Below are positions 43,554 to 52,324 of a stretch of DNA of 64,000 bases, in pieces (position 1 is the stretch's first letter; the number at the start of each line of letters is the position of its first letter). The translations under genes and the position numbers were made by a program. Below the pieces are notes generated by a model, which saw only the letters and a program-made list of their open reading frames with translations, ran no database searches and had not been told where the DNA came from. Source of the DNA: Dolichospermum sp. DET69 (GTDB lineage Bacteria > Cyanobacteriota > Cyanobacteriia > Cyanobacteriales > Nostocaceae). The stretch lies in the NCBI GenBank assembly GCA_017355425.1, contig CP070233.1, positions 2,087,501 to 2,151,500 on the forward strand, written 5' to 3'.

Positions 43554-44918
43554 ATGTCTCAGACTCTACCAACATCTTCCGATAGTTTTACTAATGTTCC
43601 CATACCACCATCTAAGCAGCAGAAGGGTAAAAAACTAATTCCTTTGTTGTTGGGGTTGTTGGTTGTCGGAGGAGGAATTAGTTATGTAGTGTGGCGTAAT
43701 CAACCTCAAACTTCAATAAATATACTTAAATTAAGTGGCAGAATTGAGGGTTACGAAACGGAAATTGGGGTTAAGCGTTCAGGCAGAATTGAGTCAGTTG
43801 CTTTGAGAGAAGGGGCTTATGTCAAAAAAGGACAGGAATTAGTTAAGCTGGATGACAGTAATGATCAACTGTTACAAGAACAATTAAGAGGCAGTGAAGC
43901 ACGGGTAACATCTGCACAATCTGATGAACAACAAGCGATCGCAGATGTGGATAGAGTGCAAAGTGAACTTGAACAAATTAATAGTCAAATTACTGAAGCA
44001 AAACTCAATTTACAGCAGTCTCAAGGGGATACCCAAGGACGAATTCAACAGGCTAAATCTAACGTTGCAGCAGCCAAAGCGCAACTATTGCAAGCACAAG
44101 CCCAAATTAAGCAAACAGAGGCAGAAGTAAAATTAGCGAGAATAAACCGCGATCGCTATACCCAGCTTATCAAAGAAGGTGCTATTAATCAACAACAATT
44201 TGACCAATCACAAACCACATTAGATACAGTCATAGCCACCCTAGAAGCCCGACAAGCAGCAGTAAATGCAGCAAGAGAACAATTAAGTGCTATCCAAGGG
44301 GCATTAACTCAAACTCAAACCACAGGCTTCAATCCTGGTATTCGCAATGCCCAATTAGAAGCATTAAGCCGCAAAAAAGATCAGAGTTTTGCTCAAATGA
44401 AATCTGCTCAGGCTAAAGTCAGATCGGCTCATGGTAAAGTTAGGGATGCTTTAGCATCAAAACAACAAATTTTCACCCAGATAGAAGATTCTAAAAAAGA
44501 TTTAAATGTTGTTAGTCCTTTAGATGGGGTAATAACTGCCCGCAGTGTTGAACCTGGTACAGTAGTGAATAATCAAACTAAGATTTTAACAATAGTTGAT
44601 CCCAAAAATATATATCTGCGGGGTTTTATTCCTGAAGGTGATATTGGTAAAGTTAGATTAGGACAAACTACTAAAATTTTTCTTGATTCTGCACCTGAAA
44701 AACCGCTAATTGGTAAGGTTATTTCTATTGATCCTCAAGCTTCTTTTACACCAGAAAATATTTATTTCCAAAAAGATCGGGTGAGACAAGTCATAGGAGT
44801 TCGCATTCAAGTGGAAAATCCTCAAGGTTGTTTTAATCCTGAAAATCCTTATAAAGAGTCAGATTTACCTTGTGCCAAGGTTGGGATGCCGGCAGATGCA
44901 GAAATTAAGTTACAGTGA
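43554..44918 (+). CDS. Membrane-fusion (HlyD/YbhG-like) subunit of an ABC exporter
   Basis: The 454-residue periplasmic adaptor links an inner-membrane ABC pump to an outer-membrane channel. It has one N-terminal membrane anchor (LIPLLLGLLVVGGGISYVVW, about 29-48). The first half of the lipoyl domain follows (SGRIESVALREGAYVKKGQE). A long coiled-coil hairpin (about 105-310) is rich in Gln and Ala, including ARINRDRYTQLIKEGAINQQ. The second half (VVSPLDGVITARSVEPGTVV) leads into the beta-barrel domain. It is the first gene of the operon with the double ATPase and a permease. Confidence 0.92.
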   Translation: MSQTLPTSSDSFTNVPIPPSKQQKGKKLIPLLLGLLVVGGGISYVVWRNQPQTSINILKLSGRIEGYETEIGVKRSGRIESVALREGAYVKKGQELVKLDDSNDQLLQEQLRGSEARVTSAQSDEQQAIADVDRVQSELEQINSQITEAKLNLQQSQGDTQGRIQQAKSNVAAAKAQLLQAQAQIKQTEAEVKLARINRDRYTQLIKEGAINQQQFDQSQTTLDTVIATLEARQAAVNAAREQLSAIQGALTQTQTTGFNPGIRNAQLEALSRKKDQSFAQMKSAQAKVRSAHGKVRDALASKQQIFTQIEDSKKDLNVVSPLDGVITARSVEPGTVVNNQTKILTIVDPKNIYLRGFIPEGDIGKVRLGQTTKIFLDSAPEKPLIGKVISIDPQASFTPENIYFQKDRVRQVIGVRIQVENPQGCFNPENPYKESDLPCAKVGMPADAEIKLQ

Positions 44919-45046
44919 AAAATATGGATTAAATGAACCACGAAGGAGCGAAGGACACGAAGGAAGAAAAGAAGAAGAAGAAGAAGAAGAGAATTAATTT
45001 TTTATTGGTAATGGCATGGGAGTTAAAAATTTAGAGATTCAATGTT

Positions 45047-47020
45047 ATGAATAATTACCAAACGGAAGCTATTAAGGTTAGTAATTTACATAAACATTAT
45101 GGTAAGTTGGCGGCTGTTAAAGGTATTAATTTTACTGTTTATAAGGGCGAAATGTTTGGATTAATTGGTCCTGATGGTGCAGGTAAAACTACTAGCTTTC
45201 ATATTTTAGGTGGTGTAATGGAAGCAACTGCTGGGGAAGTTTTGGTATATGGTCAACCTGCTAGAGATGCACGTTTAATTACTGGCTATTTAACACAACA
45301 ATTTTCTCTATATTTGGATTTGAGTATTGATGAAAATTTGCGTTATGCTGGGGGTTTGCGACAAGTTCCTGATGATTTATTATGGGAACGTCGTCATAAA
45401 TATCTGACTTTAATGAGTTTAGAACAATTTGGCGATAGCTTGGCGGGTGAATTATCAGGAGGTATGAAACAAAAGCTGGCTTTATGTTGTGCTTTGGTTT
45501 CTCAACCGCAAGTTCTCTTATTAGATGAACCTACTACGGGTGTTGACCCAGTTTCTCGGCGAGAATTTTGGGATGTGTTAGCAGAATTATCAGCCCAAGG
45601 GATGACAATTGTGGTAGCTACACCCTATCTAGATGAGGCTGAACGCTGTCATCGGGTGGCATTAATGTATAGTGGTCAAATTCATGAAATTGGTACTCCA
45701 GCCGCATTACGAGCCAATTTAGGCTTGCATCGTTTAGAGGTAAAAACTGCAAATTTGGAAATGAGTGAGCAAATTCTCTTGCAGAATTTACATACAAATA
45801 TAGTTGATGTGCAGACTTTTGGCGATCGCTTGGATGTCTTAGTAGAAGATATAACTATTGGTGAAAACCAAGTAAATGAATTATTAAAACCACATCATCC
45901 TACTATTGAACACGGTGAACCTACTTTAGAAAATGTCTTTGTTACCCGTCTTAGACAACAAGGTTCTGCACCACCATTTTTACAATTTCCCCGTTCTCGT
46001 GGTGGAAATAAAAATAAAGAATTAGAGAATGAGATTAATAGAGAAACAAATTCTTCCCAATTACCAATTACCAATTACCAATTACCATCTTCACAAATTG
46101 CTATTTATGCGAAAAATCTCCATCGTGCATTTGGTAAATTTCAAGCAGTTAAAAGTGTCAATATCGAAGTCCGTTATGGTGAAATATTTGGTCTTTTAGG
46201 TGCAAATGGTGCAGGGAAAACCACCACAATTAAAATGTTATGTGGATTGTTAGCAGCTAGTGGAGGAGAAATTTCTTTAGGTGGAGAAACCGGAAATTTG
46301 CGAAGTGCAGAATTAAGAAAACGCATTGGTTATATGAGTCAAAAATTTACCCTATATGACGACTTAACAATTCTGCAAAACCTAGAATTTTATAGTGGTG
46401 TTTATAGTGTTCCCCGTAAACTTAGACAAGAAAAAATTGATTGGGTAATATCTACTTGTGGGTTAGAAGGACAAGAAAATATGCTGACGGGACAATTACC
46501 AGGAGGTTGGAAACAACGAGTTGCTTTTGGGGCTTCAGTTATGCACGAACCCGATATTTTATTTTTAGACGAACCAACATCTGGAGTAGACCCTTTAGCA
46601 CGTCGTCAATTTTGGAAACTAATTAATGATTTTGCGCGAAATGGTACAGCCATTTTAGTCACAACTCATTATTTAGAAGAAGCCGAACAGTGTAACCGCA
46701 TGAGTTTTATGGTAGCTGGAGAAATTGCTGCGGAAGGTTCATCCAGTTATATTAAATCTTCCCAACCAGGAAAACTTATAGAAATAATTGTTAATCAAAA
46801 TCAAGCGGCTTCAAAACTATTGAAACAACAATTTGATGCTTGGAGAGTTTCCATTTTTGCTAATAGTTTACATATTGTTCTCGACAATCCAGAAACAGAA
46901 ATTCCCCAAGTAATACAGCTTTTAGAATCAGCCAATTTTATAGTTCAATCCATTCGTCCTATTCCTTTTTCCTTAGAAGATGCTTTTATTGGTATTGTTC
47001 AGAGAGTTGGTAATAATTAA
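45047..47020 (+). CDS. ABC exporter ATPase with two fused nucleotide-binding domains (YbhF-like)
   Basis: The 657-residue protein carries two ATPase domains. Domain 1 has Walker A GPDGAGKTTS, signature LSGGMKQKLA and Walker B VLLLDEPTTGVDP. Domain 2 (from about residue 350) has GANGAGKTTT, ILFLDEPTSGVDP and a deviant signature LPGGWKQR in place of LSGG. The linker contains SQLPITNYQLPSSQ, which is translated AATTACC tandem-repeat DNA. A YbhF-like double ATPase with a membrane-fusion gene before and a permease gene after it indicates a drug or metabolite exporter. Confidence 0.93.
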   Translation: MNNYQTEAIKVSNLHKHYGKLAAVKGINFTVYKGEMFGLIGPDGAGKTTSFHILGGVMEATAGEVLVYGQPARDARLITGYLTQQFSLYLDLSIDENLRYAGGLRQVPDDLLWERRHKYLTLMSLEQFGDSLAGELSGGMKQKLALCCALVSQPQVLLLDEPTTGVDPVSRREFWDVLAELSAQGMTIVVATPYLDEAERCHRVALMYSGQIHEIGTPAALRANLGLHRLEVKTANLEMSEQILLQNLHTNIVDVQTFGDRLDVLVEDITIGENQVNELLKPHHPTIEHGEPTLENVFVTRLRQQGSAPPFLQFPRSRGGNKNKELENEINRETNSSQLPITNYQLPSSQIAIYAKNLHRAFGKFQAVKSVNIEVRYGEIFGLLGANGAGKTTTIKMLCGLLAASGGEISLGGETGNLRSAELRKRIGYMSQKFTLYDDLTILQNLEFYSGVYSVPRKLRQEKIDWVISTCGLEGQENMLTGQLPGGWKQRVAFGASVMHEPDILFLDEPTSGVDPLARRQFWKLINDFARNGTAILVTTHYLEEAEQCNRMSFMVAGEIAAEGSSSYIKSSQPGKLIEIIVNQNQAASKLLKQQFDAWRVSIFANSLHIVLDNPETEIPQVIQLLESANFIVQSIRPIPFSLEDAFIGIVQRVGNN

Positions 47021-47033
47021 AAATTCAGTTTAT

Positions 47034-47108
47034 GTAGGTTGGGTAGAGGAACGAAACCCAACACAATTTAAAAAAATGTTGGGTTTCACTTCGTTCTACC
47101 CAACCTAC
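47034..47108. repeat. GTAGGTTGGGT palindromic repeat in the exporter operon
   Basis: GTAGGTTGGGTAGAGGAACG pairs with CGTTCTACCCAACCTAC, with an inner AACCCAACA/TGTTGGGTT. This large hairpin sits between ATPase and permease genes and could limit permease expression. Confidence 0.85.
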
Positions 47109-47128
47109 AATTTTTAATAACCAAAATT

Positions 47129-48235
47129 ATGAAAAGAATTATTTCTCAGTGTATTAAAGAACTATCTCAATTTAGACGAGATAAATTAACATTAGCATTA
47201 GCATTTTTATTGCCATTTATGACACTGTTAATTTTTGGTTTTGCTACCAGATTAGAAAGTAAAGATATTCCTTTAGTTGTCCAGGATTTTGACCGAACAA
47301 ACTTGAGTAGTAGCTATATTGAAAAATTATATGCCACCAATCAATTTATTCCTAAAGAATGGTCAGGAGGAAACCCAGCCCGAGACGCTATTGATAGAGG
47401 TATTGCCAAAGTAGCGGTAATTATTCCTCCCGAATTTAGTCGAGATATTAAAGCTCATAAACCAACTACAGTACAAGTTTTAATTGATGCCACAGATGTT
47501 AATAATGCCCGTGTAATTAGAGGAAGTATTCAACGAGTTACTAATTTCTTTATGCAAACAGAAGGACTTTTACCAGCTACCAAAAGAATTACAGCTAGAA
47601 TCCGTTTATGGTTTAATCCTGGTAGATTAGAATCTTTATATATTGTTCCCGGAGTATATGGCGTAATTTTGTGGATTTTTCCATCTTTACTCACAGCAAT
47701 TGCTATGGTGCGAGAAAAAGAAAAAGGGACAATTTTACAAGTTTATGCTTCTAGTATTAGTGCTACAGAGCTGTTATTAGGTAAAGGTATGGCTTATCTA
47801 TTAATTGCCATAACTGAGGCATTAATTGTGATCGGATTAGGATCAATTATTTTTAAAGTATACTTGGTTAATAACCCGATTACTTTATTATTAGGAACTC
47901 TAATATTTCTCATAGATAGCGTTATGTTTGGTTTGCTAGTTGGAGTCCGTAGCAATAACCAAAATTCTGCCGTCCAAATTATTTCTCTGGTGGGTTTTAT
48001 TACTTCTTTGTTATTGTCTGGTTTTATTTATCCCCTCAACAATATTCCTTTTCCTCTTTCACTTGTAACTAATGTAGTTCCTGCCCGTTATTATATTAAT
48101 ATTACTCGTGATGCTTTTTTGCGGGGTACGGGTTGGACAGGAGTTTGGTTTGATTTCCTCATGCTAACAGTTTTAGGCTGGATATTTTTTAACGTCTCCC
48201 GGCGAATTTTAAGTAAAATGCAAATTAGTCAGTAG
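47129..48235 (+). CDS. ABC-2 type exporter permease (YbhS/YbhR-like)
   Basis: The 368-residue protein has an N-terminal membrane segment (LTLALAFLLPFMTLLIFGFA), a large external domain (about 45-170) and five C-terminal membrane segments, with VREKEKGTILQVYASSISAT as the conserved ABC-2 family cytoplasmic block. It is the last gene of the operon. Enteric relatives encode two permeases (YbhS and YbhR); only one is seen here, so a homodimer is likely unless a partner is encoded elsewhere. A TCAGTTG repeat array follows its stop. Confidence 0.92.
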   Translation: MKRIISQCIKELSQFRRDKLTLALAFLLPFMTLLIFGFATRLESKDIPLVVQDFDRTNLSSSYIEKLYATNQFIPKEWSGGNPARDAIDRGIAKVAVIIPPEFSRDIKAHKPTTVQVLIDATDVNNARVIRGSIQRVTNFFMQTEGLLPATKRITARIRLWFNPGRLESLYIVPGVYGVILWIFPSLLTAIAMVREKEKGTILQVYASSISATELLLGKGMAYLLIAITEALIVIGLGSIIFKVYLVNNPITLLLGTLIFLIDSVMFGLLVGVRSNNQNSAVQIISLVGFITSLLLSGFIYPLNNIPFPLSLVTNVVPARYYINITRDAFLRGTGWTGVWFDFLMLTVLGWIFFNVSRRILSKMQISQ

Positions 48236-48385
48236 TCAGTAGTCAGTAGTCAGTTGTCAGTTGTCAGTTGTCAGTTGTCAGTTGTCAGTTGTCAGTTGTC
48301 AGTTGTCAGTTGTCAGAAAGAGTAGTCAGTTGTCAGTTGTCAGTTGTCAGTTGTCAGTTGTCAGTTGTCAGTTGTCAGTTGTCAG
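48228..48385. repeat. Short tandem repeat block (TCAGTTG/TCAGTAG)
   Basis: About 19 heptamers in two runs are interrupted by TCAGAAAGA spacers. They lie between the permease gene and the convergent folB. Confidence 0.93.
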
Positions 48386-48462
48386 AAAGAATGGAATTTC
48401 TCCTCTGCTCCAACAACTATTTTGAACACCAACATACTTAGTGTGCAAGCTATTTTTATAAA

Positions 48463-48825
48463 TTAGACTTTAGTTCTAGTTAGTTCAATACTGATTTTGC
48501 CGCTAAAATCAGGAATAGGTGCAGCGGGTTTAGTGAGAATAACTTGTACTTGATTAATGCTGTCGCTATCCTCTAAAATACTATCAGCTATAGCCCCAGC
48601 TAGTCTTTCCACCAATGCAAACTTCGAGGTTTTTAGCAAATTTTGAACTAAACTAATGATGCGCCGATAATCTATAGTATCTTCAATATTATCCGTTTTA
48701 GCTGGACCAGAAAGATCCAACCATAATTTCACGTCTACCTCAAACCATTGCCCTAACACCTGTTCTTCCGGTAAAAACCCAGTATAACCGTAGCCACGAA
48801 TTCCTGTTAAATGAATACAGTCCAT
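48463..48825 (-). CDS. folB: Dihydroneopterin aldolase
   Basis: FolB cleaves dihydroneopterin to 6-hydroxymethyl-dihydropterin and glycolaldehyde in folate synthesis. The 120-residue protein is of family size. It has IHLTGIRGYGYTGFLPEEQV (substrate-binding region), QWFEVDVKLWLDL, DTIDYRRI, LVERLAGAIADSIL with the conserved Glu, and VILTKPAAPI with the catalytic-region Lys. It is divergent from menD, with only 12 bases between the start codons, so their promoters overlap each other's coding regions. Confidence 0.93.
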   Translation of the reverse strand: MDCIHLTGIRGYGYTGFLPEEQVLGQWFEVDVKLWLDLSGPAKTDNIEDTIDYRRIISLVQNLLKTSKFALVERLAGAIADSILEDSDSINQVQVILTKPAAPIPDFSGKISIELTRTKV

Positions 48826-48837
48826 AATTTCTAATCA

Positions 48838-50547
48838 ATGCAACTTACTTTTAATAATCTTAATCAAGTTTGGTCTTATGTATTAACAGAAACCCTGAAA
48901 CGCTTAGGTTTAAATTGCGCTGTAATATGTCCTGGTTCTCGTTCTACACCATTAACATTGGCTTTTGTCGAACAAATACCAGATATTGAAGCTATTCCGA
49001 TTTTAGATGAACGTTCAGCGGCTTTTTTTGCCTTGGGACAAGCAAAAGCAACGGGAAAACCTGTCGTTCTAGTTTGTACTTCGGGAACTGCGGGAGCAAA
49101 TTTTTATCCAGCGGTAATTGAAGCTAGGGAAAGTCGCATACCTTTATTAATATTAACCACTGATAGACCAGCAGAATTACGAGATTGTCATTCTGGCCAA
49201 ACTATTGATCAAGTAAAATTATACGGTAATTATCCCAATTGGCAAGGGGAGTTAGCGACACCTTCTCTCGATATGGGAATGTTAGGTTATCTCAGACAAA
49301 CGGTAATTCACGCTTGGGAACGTTGTCAATTTCCCAATTTCGGCGCAGTACATTTAAATATACCTTTTCGTGACCCTCTCGCGCCCATTCCTGATGGTAC
49401 AAATTTCACCTTAGATGTGGAAGACTTCTTTTCAGGAATAGTTTCCACCCCATTACCCATTACCAATTACCAATTACCAATTACCTCTTGCCAAAAAGGG
49501 ATTATTATTGCTGGGGTAGCTCAACCACAAGATCCTCAAGAATATTGTAGAGCGATCGCACAACTAAGCCAATCTCTCCAATGGCCTGTTTTAGCTGAAG
49601 GACTTTCCCCTGTGAGAAATTACTCACACTTAAATCCCTGTATAATTTCCACCTACGATATTATTCTCAGAAATCAGCAATTTGCCCAAGAATTAACCCC
49701 AGAAATAGTAATTCAAATTGGCGAAATGCCCACAAGTAAAGTATTACGCAATTGGTTAATTTCTACTAAACCTCAACGTCTAATCATTGACAAGTGTGAT
49801 CAAAATTTAGATCCTTTACATGGAAAGACCACGCATTTAAGGATGTCAGTCACAGAAATTGGAAAATTGGAACTGGGGGAATTACCAAAAAATGAGTATT
49901 TACAAAAATGGTGTACAGCAGAAAAGAAAGTGAGAAAAAATATTGATGATAATTTTGATAAGATGGATGAATTAATTGAAAGTAAAGCTGCTTGGTTAAT
50001 TTCCCAAACTTTGCCACCAGCCACACCGCTATTTATTGCCAATAGTATGCCAGTGCGAGATATGGAATTTTTCTGGAAACCCAATCATTTAAAAATTAAA
50101 CCTTATTTTAATCGCGGTGCAAATGGCATTGATGGTACACTTTCCACCGCTTTAGGCATAGCACATAATCAACAAAGTAGTGTGATGTTAACAGGAGATT
50201 TATCCCTGTTACATGATACGAACGGTTTTTTAATTAGCAATAAATTTATCGGGCATTTAACAATTATCTTAATTAATAACAATGGTGGAGGTATTTTTGA
50301 AATGTTACCCATTGCCAAATTCAATCCTCCCTTTGAAGAGTTTTTTGCCACTCCCCAAAATATTGATTTCTCTCAATTATGCGCTACTTACAATGTACAA
50401 CATAAATTAATTAGTTCTTGGAAAGAATTGCAAAATCAATTAAGGCAATTGCCAAAAACGGCAATTAGGGTTTTAGAGATAAGAACAAACAGGAAAAAAG
50501 ATGTGATGTGGAGAAAAGAGCATTTAGAGAAATTTAGTAATTGGTAA
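48838..50547 (+). CDS. menD: MenD, SEPHCHC synthase (phylloquinone pathway)
   Basis: MenD is a thiamine-diphosphate enzyme joining isochorismate and 2-oxoglutarate, the first committed step of phylloquinone (photosystem I vitamin K1) synthesis in cyanobacteria. The 569-residue protein has CPGSRSTPLTLAF, the cofactor-activating Glu region ILDERSAAFFALGQAK, CTSGTAGANFYPAVIEA and TTDRPAELRDCHSGQTIDQ. The diphosphate/Mg site is GDLSLLHDTNG ... NNNGGGIFEMLP. A stretch LPITNYQLPITSCQ near residue 205, encoded by AATTACC tandem repeats, is inserted between the N-terminal and central domains. It looks otherwise intact. Confidence 0.94.
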   Translation: MQLTFNNLNQVWSYVLTETLKRLGLNCAVICPGSRSTPLTLAFVEQIPDIEAIPILDERSAAFFALGQAKATGKPVVLVCTSGTAGANFYPAVIEARESRIPLLILTTDRPAELRDCHSGQTIDQVKLYGNYPNWQGELATPSLDMGMLGYLRQTVIHAWERCQFPNFGAVHLNIPFRDPLAPIPDGTNFTLDVEDFFSGIVSTPLPITNYQLPITSCQKGIIIAGVAQPQDPQEYCRAIAQLSQSLQWPVLAEGLSPVRNYSHLNPCIISTYDIILRNQQFAQELTPEIVIQIGEMPTSKVLRNWLISTKPQRLIIDKCDQNLDPLHGKTTHLRMSVTEIGKLELGELPKNEYLQKWCTAEKKVRKNIDDNFDKMDELIESKAAWLISQTLPPATPLFIANSMPVRDMEFFWKPNHLKIKPYFNRGANGIDGTLSTALGIAHNQQSSVMLTGDLSLLHDTNGFLISNKFIGHLTIILINNNGGGIFEMLPIAKFNPPFEEFFATPQNIDFSQLCATYNVQHKLISSWKELQNQLRQLPKTAIRVLEIRTNRKKDVMWRKEHLEKFSNW

Positions 50548-50564
50548 TTGGTAATTTTCTTCTT

Positions 50565-50655
50565 CTTGACTCCTAACTCCTAACTCGGTGACTCCTAACT
50601 CGGTGACTCCTAACTCCTAACTCCTGACTCGGTGACTCGGTGACTCCTAACTGTT
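50565..50655. repeat. Short tandem repeats (CTCCTAA / CTCGGTGA)
   Basis: Alternating GACTCCTAACTC and GGTGACTC units lie between menD and serA; the serA promoter is probably within 50656-50741. Confidence 0.85.
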
Positions 50656-50741
50656 TCCATAATTTTTCCACAAGTGCCACAGATAAAGATTAAACTAAAA
50701 ACTCTTATACAGCAAAACCTGTCAACCAAAATCAAGTAATT

Positions 50742-52322
50742 ATGTCCAAGGTTCTTGTCTCCGACCCAATTGACCAAGTAGGTATTGATATTCTTTCCCA
50801 AGTGGCTACAGTTGATGTCAAAACCAGCCTCAAGCCAGATGAACTCAAAGCCATTATTGGTGAGTATGATGCGCTGATGATCCGTTCTGGAACTCGCGTT
50901 ACTCAAGAAATTATAGAAGCTGGCACAAAATTAAAAATTATTGGCCGGGCCGGTGTGGGTGTGGATAACGTTGATGTTCCCGCAGCTACACGCAAAGGGA
51001 TTGTCGTCGTCAATTCCCCAGAAGGTAATACCATTGCCGCAGCCGAACACGCTTTAGCCATGATGTTATCCTTATCTCGTCATGTTCCTGATGCTAACGC
51101 TTCAGTTAAACGTGGTGAGTGGGATCGGAAATCATTTGTTGGTTCGGAAGTATACAAAAAAACCCTCGGCGTTGTCGGGTTAGGAAAAATTGGTTCTCAT
51201 GTTGCCAGTGTAGCTAAGGCTATGGGGATGAAACTCCTCGCTTATGATCCATTTATCTCCGTAGAAAGAGCGGAACAACTGGGTTGTCAATTGGTGGATT
51301 TAAATTTGCTATTCCAGCAAGCCGACTATATCACCTTGCACATTCCCAAAACTACGGAAACTGCTAACTTAATCAACGCTAAAACTTTGGCGTTAATGAA
51401 ACCTACCACCAGAATTATTAACTGCGCTCGTGGTGGCATTATTGATGAAGTAGCTTTAGCAGAAGCAATTAAAAATGGTGTAATTGCGGGTGCGGCGTTG
51501 GATGTGTTCGATTCCGAACCATTAGGAGAATCGGAATTGCGATCGCTCGGCAAAGAAGTAATCCTTACACCTCACCTCGGTGCTTCTACTGCTGAAGCCC
51601 AAGTTAACGTCGCCATAGATGTAGCTGAACAAATTCGGGATGTATTATTAGGACTACCTGCTCGTTCCGCTGTGAATATTCCCGGACTTGGACCTGATAT
51701 ACTAGAAGAACTCAAGCCCTATATGGAATTAGCGGAAACCTTAGGGAACTTAGTTGGTCAACTTACTGGCGGTAGAGTCGAGACACTTAATGTTACACTG
51801 CAAGGAGAACTGGCAACTAATAAAAGTCAGCCTTTAGTGATAGCCGCTCTCAAAGGACTACTTTACCAGGCATTGCGAGAACGGGTAAATTATGTCAACG
51901 CTACCATAGAAGCCAAAGAGCGGGGCATTCGAGTTATTGAGACACGGGACGCTTCGGCGCGGGATTATGCTGGTTCATTGCATCTACAAGCTACAGGGAC
52001 TTTAGGTACACATTCTGTTACAGGTGCGTTATTGGGTGATAAGGAAATTCACTTAACGGACGTTGACGGTTTCCCCATCAATGTCCCCCCCAGTAAATAT
52101 ATGGTGTTTACCCGACACCGTGATATGCCTGGTATTATTGGTAAACTCGGTTCTCTCCTCGGCAGCTTTAATGTCAATATTGCCAGTATGCAGGTAGGCC
52201 GGAAAATCGTTCGTGGTGACGCTGTTATGGCTCTCAGCATTGATGATCCTTTACCAGATGGTATTTTAGCGGAAATTAAAAAAGTAGACGGCATTCGAGA
52301 CGCGTATACGGTGACACTTTGA
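50742..52322 (+). CDS. serA: D-3-phosphoglycerate dehydrogenase
   Basis: SerA oxidises 3-phosphoglycerate with NAD, the first step of serine synthesis. The 526-residue long form has an N-terminal substrate domain (MIRSGTRVTQEIIEAG, GRAGVGVDNVDV). The NAD-binding Rossmann domain has GVVGLGKIGSHVA (about 143-155), NCARGGIIDE and the catalytic His in LTPHLGASTAEAQ. An intervening (ASB) domain follows, then a C-terminal ACT domain (about 455-526, HRDMPGIIGKLGSLLGSFNV) that typically mediates serine feedback. A 1.4-kb hairpin array begins directly after its stop. Confidence 0.96.
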   Translation: MSKVLVSDPIDQVGIDILSQVATVDVKTSLKPDELKAIIGEYDALMIRSGTRVTQEIIEAGTKLKIIGRAGVGVDNVDVPAATRKGIVVVNSPEGNTIAAAEHALAMMLSLSRHVPDANASVKRGEWDRKSFVGSEVYKKTLGVVGLGKIGSHVASVAKAMGMKLLAYDPFISVERAEQLGCQLVDLNLLFQQADYITLHIPKTTETANLINAKTLALMKPTTRIINCARGGIIDEVALAEAIKNGVIAGAALDVFDSEPLGESELRSLGKEVILTPHLGASTAEAQVNVAIDVAEQIRDVLLGLPARSAVNIPGLGPDILEELKPYMELAETLGNLVGQLTGGRVETLNVTLQGELATNKSQPLVIAALKGLLYQALRERVNYVNATIEAKERGIRVIETRDASARDYAGSLHLQATGTLGTHSVTGALLGDKEIHLTDVDGFPINVPPSKYMVFTRHRDMPGIIGKLGSLLGSFNVNIASMQVGRKIVRGDAVMALSIDDPLPDGILAEIKKVDGIRDAYTVTL

Positions 52323-52324
52323 TT

